Source of the DNA: Candidatus Woesearchaeota archaeon
Lineage (GTDB): Archaea > Nanobdellota > Nanobdellia > Woesearchaeales > ARS49
Direction of reading: 5' to 3'
Assembly: GCA_018302815.1 (NCBI GenBank)
Contig: JAGVZE010000009.1
Span: 120,149 to 184,148, forward strand
Length of the DNA: 64,000 nt
Positions 1 to 9,281 of the stretch are shown here, piece by piece; within the stretch, counting starts at the first letter, position 1, and every line of letters begins with the position of its first letter. The notes under the pieces were generated by a model. That model worked only from the letters and a program-made list of their open reading frames with translations, was not told where the DNA came from and ran no database searches. A program made the translations under genes and the position numbers.

Positions 1-821
1 GCCTGACGCGCAGCTTCAATGCCGAGCACTTCGGAAATCTCGTGGACATCATTAGTCGTCGTGCGGGTCGTGTCAACAAAATCAAGCTCGAAAAGCTTCT
101 TGAGATTGCTTCCGGCAGTGATGATGATAAACTCATCCTTTCTCTTAACAGGAAGAACCTGCGAGACGCCCTTGATGCCCTTAACGTACAATTCCTTTGA
201 TTTTTCTTTCAAACGATAAAGAGCGTTAAGACCCTTTGAATCATCCTTCTCCTTGAGCTTGAACGTGAGCATATCACCCTCATTCTTTATCTGCGCCTCG
301 TTCGCAAGCGCCTTCTCGATCGCCTTCACAACGCTCGATGCGGTCAATTCAAGCTCCTTCATCTTAGGAGCGTTCAACTTCAACTCAATCTTCATATCAA
401 TAATATTAAGGCCGTATTCCAAAACAAGCTCATTTAGCTTTGTCTCTTTAATCTGCATCGCAAGCTCTCGAATACCCTCTCCCTTGTTATACGGACTATT
501 AAGAAAAATCTCCATCTGAGGAGTCGAGATAGACTTTCGCCCATCAAGAATCTCGATAATACGAGGAAGACCCATAGTGACGTTCATCTCTGCGACTCCA
601 GCGTAGTGGAACGTGTTCAAAGTCATCTGCGTGCCGGGTTCGCCGATACTTTCAGCGCCGATAAGACCGACAGCCTCACCAGCATCAATTTGCGCGATAA
701 CATACTCATCGTAAACCTTCTTCACGACTTTCTTTATCTTGCCGGCAGGACAAATCTCTTCGATCTCCTGCAACAGCTTCAATGGAAGCTTGCCCGAATA
801 TTCCTCAAGATCCTTGTGCAT
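1..821 (-). CDS. rpoA2: DNA-directed RNA polymerase subunit A'' (3' end outside the window)
   Basis: C-terminal part of the split largest RNA polymerase subunit, which joins A' to complete the catalytic module. It is absent from the ORF track because it runs off the left edge, but the minus strand reads open from an ATG at 821. The start follows a GAGGT Shine-Dalgarno about 8 nt upstream and lies 11 nt after the rpoA1 stop. Near residues 50-90 the translation holds the A'' hallmark [19 protein letters not shown] followed by a GLPRIIEI-type stretch. It is the last gene of the rpoH-B2-B1-A1-A2 cluster. About 273 residues are visible, so the C-terminus is missing. Confidence 0.96.
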   Translation of the reverse strand, partial: MHKDLEEYSGKLPLKLLQEIEEICPAGKIKKVVKKVYDEYVIAQIDAGEAVGLIGAESIGEPGTQMTLNTFHYAGVAEMNVTMGLPRIIEILDGRKSISTPQMEIFLNSPYNKGEGIRELAMQIKETKLNELVLEYGLNIIDMKIELKLNAPKMKELELTASSVVKAIEKALANEAQIKNEGDMLTFKLKEKDDSKGLNALYRLKEKSKELYVKGIKGVSQVLPVKRKDEFIIITAGSNLKKLFELDFVDTTRTTTNDVHEISEVLGIEAARQ

Positions 822-832
822 TTTTCATTACC

Positions 833-3559
833 TCAATCAGTACTATCAACGATGCGCTTAACGTCAATCTTGCCGCTCTCCGAACGGGAAACATCAATAC
901 CATCCTCGCCATACGAGAACTGGATGATCCTTCCGCTCGCGTCACGAACAGTGCCGTCATACTCGACACGCAAGTCCTGCATAGCATTCGCCAAACGTCG
1001 GTACAAATAACCAGACTTCGGTGTACGCAAAGCAGTGTCCATAAGAGCGTCCCTTCCAGTAATCGCGTGGAAGAAAAACTCCTTCGGATTGATTCCGTGC
1101 TTGAAACCATGAATGATGAATCCTCTGGCTTCAGGCGACAAATCATCCTTCTTGAAACAGCTGAGCGTACGATCTCTATAACCTTTCTCGATACGCTTGC
1201 CACGCATAGCCTGCTGGCCGACACAAGCGCTCATCTGAATAAGCGAAGTGATGCTACCCCTTGCTCCCGAGAGAATCATCACAGCAGCCTGGTTCGAATC
1301 ACGAACGTGACCCTTGATGACCTGACCGCACGCGTTACGCGCCTTGTTCAAACGCTCCAAAATCTTAAGCTCCAAAGTCTCACGCATAGTCCTTCCCGGA
1401 TACGCATCAAGCTCCTTTCGCTCAAACTGCGCAATCATCTGAGCCACATCCTCTTGCGCCTGCTGGAGCAATTGGTCGATTTGATCACGCGCTTCTTTTG
1501 GCAAATCCTCATCACCTATGCCTGTACTAAAGCCGCGGTGCGATAGATACTGGTTGCCAAGCCTGAAAATGTTGTGCAAAGTCTTAATGGTCCTCTCAGC
1601 GCCGTAGTGCTGGTGCAAGCTTCGAAGCAAAACTCCCTCGCCCTCTCCACCAATACTCTTAGTGTCGATGACTCCATCTATCAAGACTCCTTTCTTTATG
1701 ACAACAGGTTCGCCAGTCCTTGAAGCTCCAACAAAATTGAAGTCATCAGGCAGCAAAGCGCTGAACACGTCCTTTCCGGAGATAGTCTTCTTGTTTGGCA
1801 AACGGCTAAACTCATAAAGACCCGCTTCTGAAAGCAAACGAACCGCCTGCTCACGAGTGAACTGAGCGTGTTTTGTAAGCAAATAGTTGCCACTAATAGA
1901 GTCCTGAATGCAGCCGATAACAGACAAACCATAACGAGGCGAGATAAGCTGGGTTTGAACTTCCATCAAAATCTCAGCTTCAGCTCTTGCTTCCTCAGTC
2001 TGAGGAATGTGCAAGTTCATCTCGTCACCGTCGAAGTCAGCGTTGTAAGGGTTACAAACCGCAGGATTCATACGCAAAGTCCTTCCCGGCAAAACCTTGA
2101 CTTTGTGACACATCATGCTCATCCTGTGCAAAGACGGCTGACGGTTGAAAATAGCAATATCACCATCAAGCAAATGTCGCTCGACGACATAACCTGGCTG
2201 CAACTCTTCAAGAGTCGCTTCCTTGGTCTCTTCAGTGATTCTCTTCTTCTTTCCGTCAGGACGGATGACATAATTCGAACCAGGATACGTGCCAGGTCCA
2301 TTCTTCACGAACCTCTTCAAGTATTCAGCGTTCCAATCATTCACAGTCTCAGGAACTGAAAGCTTCATCGCGATGCTCTTAGGCACGCCGACCTCGTCAA
2401 GCGCAAGCATCGGATCAGGCGAAATCACAGTACGCGCGCAGAAATTGGTACGCTTACCCGCCAAGTTGTGACGGATACGACCTTCCTTGCTCTTTATACG
2501 CTCAGTTATTGTCTTGAGCGGCTGGCCGCTTCGGTGCCTTGCAGGCGGAAGCTGAGCTATGCTGTTATCAAAGAACGTAGTCACGTGATACTGCAGCAAA
2601 TCCCACAAGTCCTCGATGATGATTTCAGGCGCACCGGCGTTGATGTTTTCGAACAAACGCTGGTTGATACGCACGATATCACCAAGCTTATGCGTAAGGT
2701 CGTCCTCTGAACGCTCACCACTCTCAAGAGTGATAGACGGACGCACAGTGACTGGAGGAATCGGCAAAATAGTAAGAATCATCCACTCAGGACGAGCAGT
2801 CTTAGGATTAAGACCGAACAATTCAACATCCTCATCCGGCATTTTTTCCAAACGCGCTCTGATTTCAATAGGAGAGACACGCTTGTCGCCCTCGATGAAC
2901 GTAGTCGGCTTTTCTATCACAATCTTTGCCTGCTTAGCCTTGCAATGCGGACACTTGCCGCCACTTCTTGCGCTGTCAATAACTGCTTTAACAGCCATAC
3001 GCCTCGCCTCAGGACCCTCTTCCTTCTCGATTCGGTCAAGGTGAGCCTTAGCTTTCGAAAGCTTCTCAGGCGAAATCATCAAACGAGAACATTCACGGCA
3101 CACCGACTTTAGCAGCAACTGGATAATGCGCGCGAATTTAACGTGCATAACCGGACGAGCCAGCTCAATGTAACCAAAATGGCCGATGCATTCTTTGAGC
3201 TTGCTTCCGCAAGTCTTGCATCTAAGGCCCGGGTCGATAACTCCCAAACGAACGTCCATAAGGCCGCCGTCAACAGGATAACCTTCCTTATCATACAACT
3301 CAGGAGTCACAATCTTCGCACTCGCCATCTTCTTAATCATCTTAGGCGAAAGAACGCCGAACACGATGCTCGCGACCTGCTTGTAAACATAATGAGTAAC
3401 AGCTTCGATACGCTCACGGGAGAACTGAGTCTTGTCTGCCTGAAGCTTCTCTTCCTTGGCATCGACAACAGGAGCCACAGCCACTGCTACCGGCGCTTCC
3501 ACTTTCACTTCTGCTTTCGCTTCCACTGGTGCTTGTTCTTCCTTTTTCTTGCGTGGCAT
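833..3559 (-). CDS. rpoA1: DNA-directed RNA polymerase subunit A'
   Basis: N-terminal two thirds of the largest RNA polymerase subunit, holding the active-site Mg-binding aspartates. The motif NADFDGDEMNLHIPQ lies at about residue 505. Zinc-binding cysteines lie in CKTCGSKLKECIGHFGYI (clamp) and in CPHCKAKQ. I chose the ATG at 3559 (908 aa) over the TTG at 3574 in the ORF track, because GAGGGGAG sits 6 nt upstream of that ATG and only 11 nt separate it from the rpoB1 stop. An Ala/Val/Lys/Glu-rich leader of about 45 residues (MPRKKKEEQAPVEAKAEV...) precedes the usual conserved start and looks like a lineage-specific, disordered extension. Confidence 0.98.
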   Translation of the reverse strand: MPRKKKEEQAPVEAKAEVKVEAPVAVAVAPVVDAKEEKLQADKTQFSRERIEAVTHYVYKQVASIVFGVLSPKMIKKMASAKIVTPELYDKEGYPVDGGLMDVRLGVIDPGLRCKTCGSKLKECIGHFGYIELARPVMHVKFARIIQLLLKSVCRECSRLMISPEKLSKAKAHLDRIEKEEGPEARRMAVKAVIDSARSGGKCPHCKAKQAKIVIEKPTTFIEGDKRVSPIEIRARLEKMPDEDVELFGLNPKTARPEWMILTILPIPPVTVRPSITLESGERSEDDLTHKLGDIVRINQRLFENINAGAPEIIIEDLWDLLQYHVTTFFDNSIAQLPPARHRSGQPLKTITERIKSKEGRIRHNLAGKRTNFCARTVISPDPMLALDEVGVPKSIAMKLSVPETVNDWNAEYLKRFVKNGPGTYPGSNYVIRPDGKKKRITEETKEATLEELQPGYVVERHLLDGDIAIFNRQPSLHRMSMMCHKVKVLPGRTLRMNPAVCNPYNADFDGDEMNLHIPQTEEARAEAEILMEVQTQLISPRYGLSVIGCIQDSISGNYLLTKHAQFTREQAVRLLSEAGLYEFSRLPNKKTISGKDVFSALLPDDFNFVGASRTGEPVVIKKGVLIDGVIDTKSIGGEGEGVLLRSLHQHYGAERTIKTLHNIFRLGNQYLSHRGFSTGIGDEDLPKEARDQIDQLLQQAQEDVAQMIAQFERKELDAYPGRTMRETLELKILERLNKARNACGQVIKGHVRDSNQAAVMILSGARGSITSLIQMSACVGQQAMRGKRIEKGYRDRTLSCFKKDDLSPEARGFIIHGFKHGINPKEFFFHAITGRDALMDTALRTPKSGYLYRRLANAMQDLRVEYDGTVRDASGRIIQFSYGEDGIDVSRSESGKIDVKRIVDSTD

Positions 3560-3570
3560 AGTGTCTCCCC

Positions 3571-5376
3571 TCAATACTTGCTCTTCAGCTGCAACTTTGG
3601 ATAGATTCCAAGACTCTTGAACTCATCCAAGATAAGCTTGAAGGCATAGCTGATCTCGATATCGTTGATCTCGACGTTCTCGCCGCACATCGGGCAGTAA
3701 CGTTTGTCTTTGAGCGTGTCGTAAATCGCGATGACACCGCAACCCTCGCACACAGGAACGATTGTTCTATCAGAATCAAAACGTTCCTTAAGCAAGAGCG
3801 AAGCTCCGTGAGCTACGAAGGTATCTTTCTCCATCTCTCCTAGACGCAAACCGCCCTCTTTCGCACGACCCTCTGTAGGCTGGCGAGTGAGCAGCTGGAT
3901 TGGACCTCTTGCTCTTGAATGGATCTTGTTCGCGACCATGTGCTTTAGCTTGAGATAGTACATCTCGCCAACGTAAATCTTCGCTTCGAAAACTTCGCCA
4001 GTAACACCATTGTACATCGTCTCAGTGCCAGCTTCATTGAAGCCAAGAGCGCAAAGCTCTTTACGGATGGCAGCTTCAGGCTCTGCGCTAAACGTAGTGC
4101 CATCAATCATCCTTCCGCTGAGCGCGGCAGTCTTTCCGCCGATAAGCTCTATCAAATGGCTGATAGTCATACGCGACGGGATACCGTGAGGCGAGAACAG
4201 CAAATCAGGCTTCACTCCCGATGCTGTGAAAGGCATATCGCTCTCAGGAACGATAAGACCCACAACTCCCTTCTGACCGTGACGGGAAACAAACTTGTCA
4301 CCAATCTCAGGGATTCTCTGGTCACGCAAACGAACCTGGACAAGCTTGTTGCCCTCCTCATTCTCAGTGATTGCGATAAAATCAACAACACCCTCTTCAC
4401 CGTGGCGCAAGCTAACCGAGCTCTCACGGCGGATGTTCGAAGCCAAACTGTACTCTTCCAAATTCGAGAGGAACCTAGGAGGCGAGGTCTTGCCGATTAT
4501 GACATCCTCTTCCTTCACGACAGCCTCAGGATGGACGATACCGTCATCTTCAAGCAAACGATAATCGCGCTCGGACTTGTAACCCTTGACATCCTTGTCA
4601 GGAGTTCCAATCGTGTCCATAAGACCGCCAGAATAACGAAGCTCTTCAGTCACAGCAGGACGGAAATAAGTGCTTCTTCCAAATCCTCGCTCGATAGAAC
4701 CCTTGTTGATTATGACCGCGTCCTCCATATTGTAACCCTTATAGCTCAAAATGGCGACAACGATGTTCTGACCGCTAGGGTGAGCCGCGTACTCGGAAAG
4801 CTCGTGCATAACAGTTTGAACAAGAGGCATCTGAGGATAGTGGAGCAAGTTGACATCCATATCCATACGCAGCGAAAAGTTCGAAGCGTACATACCAAGG
4901 CTCTGCTTCAAGTTCCTGCTTCCAATAATCAAACGAGCGGACTGGATATAGTCGCCGTACGGAATAAGGCTTGTCACAACACCAAGCATTGCAAGCGGAG
5001 AAATCTCCAAATGCGTGTGCTCAGGAGTTATCTCCTGATCTGAAAATGCGATAAGCGAATTCTCTTCTTCACCTGCATCAAGGAATTCAACAACACCCTG
5101 CGCGATAAGATCGCTCCAGGAAGCTTCGCCCTTTTGAAGCTGTTTCACGTGGCGGTCAGTCAAAAGAGGCATTCCATCACGAACAACGATAAGAGGCCTT
5201 CGGCACCTGCCGCGCGAGCTCTCGACCTGCACTTGATTAAGAGCGCCATCGAAATAGACATTGACTTCGCTGCTAAGCGCGCCGGACCTTCTGTCCTGCT
5301 TTATTCTGTCAGTGAACTCTTTCGCGTTCTCAACATCGCCTACAAACCTGCCATTCAAATAAACTTCAACCATCAT
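3571..5376 (-). CDS. rpoB1: DNA-directed RNA polymerase subunit B' (C-terminal half of B)
   Basis: C-terminal half of the second-largest RNA polymerase subunit; in this genome B is split in two, as in methanogens, halophiles and some other archaea. The 601-aa product has the conserved hybrid-binding regions (for example SYKGYNMEDAVIINKGS, GDKFVSRHGQKGVVG, SPHGIPSRMTI) and a C-terminal zinc site CEGCG...CPMCG at about residues 548-573. Its start overlaps the rpoB2 stop by 4 nt (ATGA), which implies translational coupling. Confidence 0.98.
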   Translation of the reverse strand: MMVEVYLNGRFVGDVENAKEFTDRIKQDRRSGALSSEVNVYFDGALNQVQVESSRGRCRRPLIVVRDGMPLLTDRHVKQLQKGEASWSDLIAQGVVEFLDAGEEENSLIAFSDQEITPEHTHLEISPLAMLGVVTSLIPYGDYIQSARLIIGSRNLKQSLGMYASNFSLRMDMDVNLLHYPQMPLVQTVMHELSEYAAHPSGQNIVVAILSYKGYNMEDAVIINKGSIERGFGRSTYFRPAVTEELRYSGGLMDTIGTPDKDVKGYKSERDYRLLEDDGIVHPEAVVKEEDVIIGKTSPPRFLSNLEEYSLASNIRRESSVSLRHGEEGVVDFIAITENEEGNKLVQVRLRDQRIPEIGDKFVSRHGQKGVVGLIVPESDMPFTASGVKPDLLFSPHGIPSRMTISHLIELIGGKTAALSGRMIDGTTFSAEPEAAIRKELCALGFNEAGTETMYNGVTGEVFEAKIYVGEMYYLKLKHMVANKIHSRARGPIQLLTRQPTEGRAKEGGLRLGEMEKDTFVAHGASLLLKERFDSDRTIVPVCEGCGVIAIYDTLKDKRYCPMCGENVEINDIEISYAFKLILDEFKSLGIYPKLQLKSKY

Positions 5377-6857
5377 CTCACCGCCTTAAGCCCAGCTGAT
5401 TTGAGCGATTTAACCACAGCATCCATATCGACATCCTTGCTCACCGTAGCAAGCATACTGAAATTCTTACGAAGACCAATGTTCGTACCTTCCGGCGTTT
5501 CCGACGGGCACAAACGGCCCAAATGAGTAGCGTGAAGCTCACGCGCCTCAAAGTTCTCCTGGCTCGCGCTCAGAGGAGATACGACACGCTGAAGGTGCGA
5601 TAAAGTGTTAAGGAAATTCAAGCGCTGGATGCGCTGGGAAACTCCCTTTCTACCGCCAACCCAGTTGCCGGTCGCCATCGCGCTGTAAATCCTGCTAGTA
5701 AGCAGTTTGTCGCGGATGATAACCTTGATACTCGGAACCTTTCCACGCTTAACTATGCGCTGGAAGTTGTAAAGCAAATCACCGATAAGCACCTTAAGAT
5801 TCGTCCTGAACAAGTCAGCTAACAAATCACCGCTCATCTTGATGCGCTTATTCATATAGTGATCCTTGTCGTCAAGCGGAGCTTCGCCAAGCTCGACAGC
5901 AATATACTTACGGAGCATCTTGCACAAATTCTGCGCCTTCGTCAAACGGTCATCTTTGTTAAGACCGATGTGCGGAAGCAAGAACTTGTCCAAAAGCTCG
6001 ATCATACGCTCCAAACGAATCTCCTTTGTCTGAGTGATGCCGATAGCTTTTGCAAGCCTATCCATCGCTTCCTCTGAATTCTTGACATCGACAAACTCGA
6101 AGAGGTTAATCATAATCTCATCGAACTGTCTATCCTTGCTCACTCCAAGCATGATCTCCTCGTCCTTCACAAGGCCCAAAGCCTTGATTACAAGAACAAG
6201 CGGGACACGCTTGACACGAGTGAAGCTCAAATAGTAAAGACCATCCTTCATTCGCTCGACGGTGTGCGGAATCTTGTAAGAACCCTGCTCGGAAAACAGC
6301 TTTCCTACAAACGCGGAAACACCGCCTGATTCCTCATCGACAAGGAAACGGTTCGCGCCAAGGTCCTCTATGTTGACCAATACACGCTCTGTTCCGTTGA
6401 TGATGAAATAACCGCCAGGCTCGTTAGGGTCCTCGCCCTTCTCGATAAGCTCCTGCCTTCCAAACTTGTTCAAATGGCAGAAATTGCTCTTGAGCATCAC
6501 AGGAAGGCTTCCAATCTGCGTCGTGAAACTTTCTCTTTGAACGTCATTCACGTGCGCGGAAACCTCGATAAAGACCGGAGCTGCGTAACTAAGTTTTCTC
6601 AAACGCGCTTCAGTAGGGAAAATAGGACGCTTGCTTCCATCCGCCTCGGTGATTTCAGGTTTTGTCACCCAAATCTTGTCAAGGCGAATCTTGAAACTCT
6701 CAACATTCGGAGGAATTATCGTCGGAATTATATCCCGAGTCTCCTCAACGATATGATTTAGCTCCTTTTCAACAAAATGATTGAAACTCTCGATGTTAGA
6801 CTTAACCAGACTGTTCTCCTCAAAGAACTTCCTAATGAGTGTTTTTGCTACGCTCAC
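5373..6857 (-). CDS. rpoB2: DNA-directed RNA polymerase subunit B'' (N-terminal half of B)
   Basis: N-terminal half of the split B subunit (494 aa), carrying the protrusion, lobe and fork regions. Recognisable stretches are GGYFIINGTERVLVN and, near the C-terminus, HATHLGRLCPSETPEGTNIGL. The start is a GTG whose last bases overlap the rpoH TGA stop (GTGA), preceded by AGGAGG about 7 nt upstream. The 4-nt overlaps at both ends fit a tightly coupled operon. Confidence 0.98.
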   Translation of the reverse strand: MSVAKTLIRKFFEENSLVKSNIESFNHFVEKELNHIVEETRDIIPTIIPPNVESFKIRLDKIWVTKPEITEADGSKRPIFPTEARLRKLSYAAPVFIEVSAHVNDVQRESFTTQIGSLPVMLKSNFCHLNKFGRQELIEKGEDPNEPGGYFIINGTERVLVNIEDLGANRFLVDEESGGVSAFVGKLFSEQGSYKIPHTVERMKDGLYYLSFTRVKRVPLVLVIKALGLVKDEEIMLGVSKDRQFDEIMINLFEFVDVKNSEEAMDRLAKAIGITQTKEIRLERMIELLDKFLLPHIGLNKDDRLTKAQNLCKMLRKYIAVELGEAPLDDKDHYMNKRIKMSGDLLADLFRTNLKVLIGDLLYNFQRIVKRGKVPSIKVIIRDKLLTSRIYSAMATGNWVGGRKGVSQRIQRLNFLNTLSHLQRVVSPLSASQENFEARELHATHLGRLCPSETPEGTNIGLRKNFSMLATVSKDVDMDAVVKSLKSAGLKAVR

Positions 6858-7093
6858 GCTGCCACCCTCCTATAGAATATTGTCTCACCAGCAGTAGGAC
6901 TCTTGCGCACAACTTTCACAACGTCACCTTCCTTTATGTCCAAAGAAGCAAGCGCTGGGTCGCCCCTGAACATACGCGGCAAGTTTTCCAACTGTATGGA
7001 ATACTTGTCGAAAAGCTCTTTGAGCTCTTTTTCACTCACTTTGGAATGCTTGGGCACAAGTGCGTGCTCGTTGACGTCAAATTTCGCTACCAT
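6854..7093 (-). CDS. rpoH: DNA-directed RNA polymerase subunit H (RPB5 C-terminal-like)
   Basis: Small 79-aa RNA polymerase subunit equivalent to the C-terminal domain of eukaryotic RPB5. It shows the family features VPKHSKVSEKE, LPRMFRGDPAL and the ending AGETIFYRRVA. The track ORF begins upstream at 7321, but that extension runs through the tRNA gene. The family start is the ATG at 7093 (MVAKFDVNEHALVPKH), only 12 nt downstream of the tRNA-Lys 3' end. First protein gene of the RNA polymerase operon. Confidence 0.97.
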   Translation of the reverse strand: MVAKFDVNEHALVPKHSKVSEKELKELFDKYSIQLENLPRMFRGDPALASLDIKEGDVVKVVRKSPTAGETIFYRRVAA

Positions 7094-7105
7094 GGTGTAC
7101 CATAA

Positions 7106-7221
7106 CGGGCCGGACGGGACGTTCAACAATGGGCGAAAGCCCACTATTTTTGAACCCGCGACCATCCGCTTTCTCTCTTTCGATAAAAGGCGGATGCTCT
7201 TCCGAGCTGAGCTACCGGCCC
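7106..7221 (-). tRNA. tRNA-Lys(UUU) with two putative introns (anticodon loop and T loop)
   Basis: On the minus strand a cloverleaf can be built: acceptor GGGCCGG/CCGGCCC, D arm GCTC-AGCTCGGAA-GAGC, anticodon stem TCCGC/GCGGA, a 5-nt variable loop TGGTC, and T stem GCGGG/CCCGT. The anticodon loop is 20 nt (CTTTTATCG...GAAA); removing about 13 nt leaves CTTTTAA, anticodon TTT (Lys). The T loop is 36 nt instead of 7. It begins TTCAA, ends in GT, and holds a GTGGGC-TTTC-GCCCAT hairpin, with flanking TTCAA/TTGAA that can pair; a 29-nt intron would restore a 7-nt loop. The spliced length is 74 nt. CCA is not encoded. Exact splice points are inferred. Confidence 0.8.
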
Positions 7222-7406
7222 TTGATCGTGCTCGACTCGCTAAATGATTGCAAAATAGAGATATTAGACGTGAGTGATGGATAGATGAAGAATGTTTTCG
7301 GTGTAAACCCCATGTGCGCACTACCCTGTAACGATTACTTCATTGGGAAAAGAGGTTCCTTATAAAGGTTTCGTTTTTATATGGTTTTTACGCCATTTTT
7401 AAGAAA

Positions 7407-7739
7407 TTAACGCCCGTAAGCGCCGCCAGAACGGGCAACTGAAGTGCCCATAGGCGCAGGAACGCCCACAACAGAAGAATCACCGCCACGTCCATAGTTT
7501 CGTTGGAAGTGCTGCTCGCAGGTGTTCTGGCAGTAATTGCGGTAAACATCGCCTGAAACCTGCAGATATTCGACTTCAGACTGCAAAACTGCGCCAGTCC
7601 AATCGGTTTGACTTATCGTGCACTCGCACAGATAGTTTGATAATTGACCAGTAGTCTCTGCTTTAAGTCCAAGGAACGCTATGAGCGCGACTGTGACTAC
7701 GCCAATCAACACGAACGCAAAGACTGTTTTGTCATGCAC
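7407..7739 (-). CDS. small membrane-anchored secreted protein, unknown
   Basis: 110-aa protein with one N-terminal hydrophobic segment (about residues 7-25, FAFVLIGVVTVALIAFLGL) followed by an exported domain with four cysteines in two pairs (CEC and CQNTC), then a Gly/Ser-rich tail. The cysteine spacing suggests disulphides or metal binding outside the cell. The GTG start lies about 28 nt downstream of a TTTATTATA TATA-like box, consistent with a leaderless mRNA. No family recognised. Confidence 0.7.
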   Translation of the reverse strand: MHDKTVFAFVLIGVVTVALIAFLGLKAETTGQLSNYLCECTISQTDWTGAVLQSEVEYLQVSGDVYRNYCQNTCEQHFQRNYGRGGDSSVVGVPAPMGTSVARSGGAYGR

Positions 7740-7778
7740 ACTTAATTAAGGGTAAAAGAGCTATAATAAAGTGAGGTA

Positions 7779-9065
7779 CTACTTCTTGAGCGCCTGCTGA
7801 TACTTCTTCTGCAAGCGATACTTTGCAAGAAGCGTCTCCAAATTCGCAAGCTGGCCGAAAAACTCAGGCGGGGAGAGTTCGCGAATCGGAGAATTCCTCA
7901 GCACTTGCGCAGCGGCAAACAATTGATGATAAGTCACGTGAAGAACCTCTCCCTGAAGAGCTCTTGGTCCGTCCTTTGGACTTTCCTGATAACACCCGCC
8001 GTGCACAAAACGCGACTGATTGCGCTCAAGGAACAAACACTCATTCGGAAGACTGGAAAGCTCATCGTGGCAAAGAATACATTTCGCTTTGCTCAAAGAG
8101 TCAGCGAACGTATCTAGGAACGCATCGACTTTCACTTTCTGCTCGAGCTCTGAACGAGGCTGAATCGGCTGTGGCGACTGAGCTCTTGGATATTCGTCGC
8201 CAGGAGGCATCGCTGCAAGCGCATCGCTCCACGTACTGCTCCACGCGCGAGCAAGAGCATCAATAGAATTACTCCACGCGCTCTTCAAATCGGAAAAAAC
8301 CCTTGTTGTGGCTCTGTGAAAAATGCCATCCTTTTGTTCGGGCTTTTGAGTGTAGTCGTCAAGAGCGAGGAGGGTTATTTGTCCATCCTGATGTGAGCAC
8401 TCAATCAAAAAATCAGAATGAAGATTCAAAGAGTTGATGAATACCGCGCCATCCGCCAATCCATCAAACGCAACATAATCTATGAGAGGAATTTTTACGC
8501 CGATACCGCCCGTCATTTTCGTTGAAGTTCTCATCCTTTGAATGAAATCCTCAACCGCACTGCTTGGACCAAGCCTTGCCTGGATATACGGAATTCGCAA
8601 CAAAGTTTCAAGCGAGCCAGACCTTTGCGTTTGACGCACTTGCTCAACATCAAATTCGACCATTGTTTGATAAGGCACCCGCAACTCCAATAATTGTGAA
8701 GAAGTCATTTGCGCAAATTGCGCAGGAGAAAGAATCGGAACACCACTTTCATATGCTGCTTTGACCAGATCAGCGCCACTTAGCTGAAGGTTCGCAAACT
8801 GTCCTCTTCGAAGCAAAGGGAAACCATGCGTGACATAAACCTTTCTTTGACCCGTAGCATTCTTAACACAGACTTCCTCGGAAATCGCTACAGAAGTATA
8901 GACTCCCTTGTTAGCCAGCATCAAAATCTCAGAAGAAGAAGCTAAATGCGTTCCGTAGCGTTTAACTTCATTTGCATCGGAAACTGCTTTGCGAGGTTCG
9001 TCCTTAAACACCCAAACACCATAGTTCTGTCCATCAACACTCACCGGAATCTTATCCATTACCAT
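7779..9065 (-). CDS. hypothetical protein with C-terminal Cys/His cluster
   Basis: 428-aa soluble protein that I do not recognise. Residues 1-260 are mixed alpha/beta. A Trp/Ala/Pro-rich linker follows at about 265-305 (WSNSIDALARAWSSTWSDAL, then a PQPIQPR stretch). At about 330-365 the pattern CILCHDEL...VHGGCY resembles a small zinc-binding knuckle (C-x2-C...H-x3-C). The start is probably the ATG at 9065, placed about 25-30 nt from a TTTAAATTTAA box; an in-frame ATG two codons later is an alternative. It has its own promoter and a repeat-containing upstream region. Confidence 0.65.
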   Translation of the reverse strand: MVMDKIPVSVDGQNYGVWVFKDEPRKAVSDANEVKRYGTHLASSSEILMLANKGVYTSVAISEEVCVKNATGQRKVYVTHGFPLLRRGQFANLQLSGADLVKAAYESGVPILSPAQFAQMTSSQLLELRVPYQTMVEFDVEQVRQTQRSGSLETLLRIPYIQARLGPSSAVEDFIQRMRTSTKMTGGIGVKIPLIDYVAFDGLADGAVFINSLNLHSDFLIECSHQDGQITLLALDDYTQKPEQKDGIFHRATTRVFSDLKSAWSNSIDALARAWSSTWSDALAAMPPGDEYPRAQSPQPIQPRSELEQKVKVDAFLDTFADSLSKAKCILCHDELSSLPNECLFLERNQSRFVHGGCYQESPKDGPRALQGEVLHVTYHQLFAAAQVLRNSPIRELSPPEFFGQLANLETLLAKYRLQKKYQQALKK

Positions 9066-9082
9066 ACCTTTCGCGCCAGAAC

Positions 9083-9114
9083 ACCACTATTTAAATTTAA
9101 CCACTATTTGGTGG
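9083..9114 (-). promoter_or_regulatory. TATA box flanked by repeated accactattt, probable operator
   Basis: The 10-mer accactattt occurs at 9083 and again at 9100 (17-bp period), on both sides of a TTTAAATTTAA TATA-like box for the minus-strand gene starting at 9065. The second copy continues into ccactatttggtgg, a partial palindrome. The placement over the TATA box suggests repressor binding. Confidence 0.45.
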
Positions 9115-9281
9115 TTGAACTGTAACTTCATCGTACGCGTAAGATATTTGACTTAAATTATTTTTAAGACGCTACCGGAAACGTACCGCACCGTTCCACT
9201 CACAACCCACGAAGGCAACATATTCCTTAATATATCGACATAACTCGAAGAACCTCACCTAGTTCGGGTGGAGGTGGCACG

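Noticed and set aside
782-1546. Long plus-strand ORF over rpoA1
   Set aside because: Shadow of the minus-strand rpoA1 gene; the same applies to the other plus-strand ORFs across the RNA polymerase cluster.
7094-7321. N-terminal extension of the rpoH track ORF
   Set aside because: The extension translates the tRNA-Lys gene; the family start MVAKFDVN lies at 7093.
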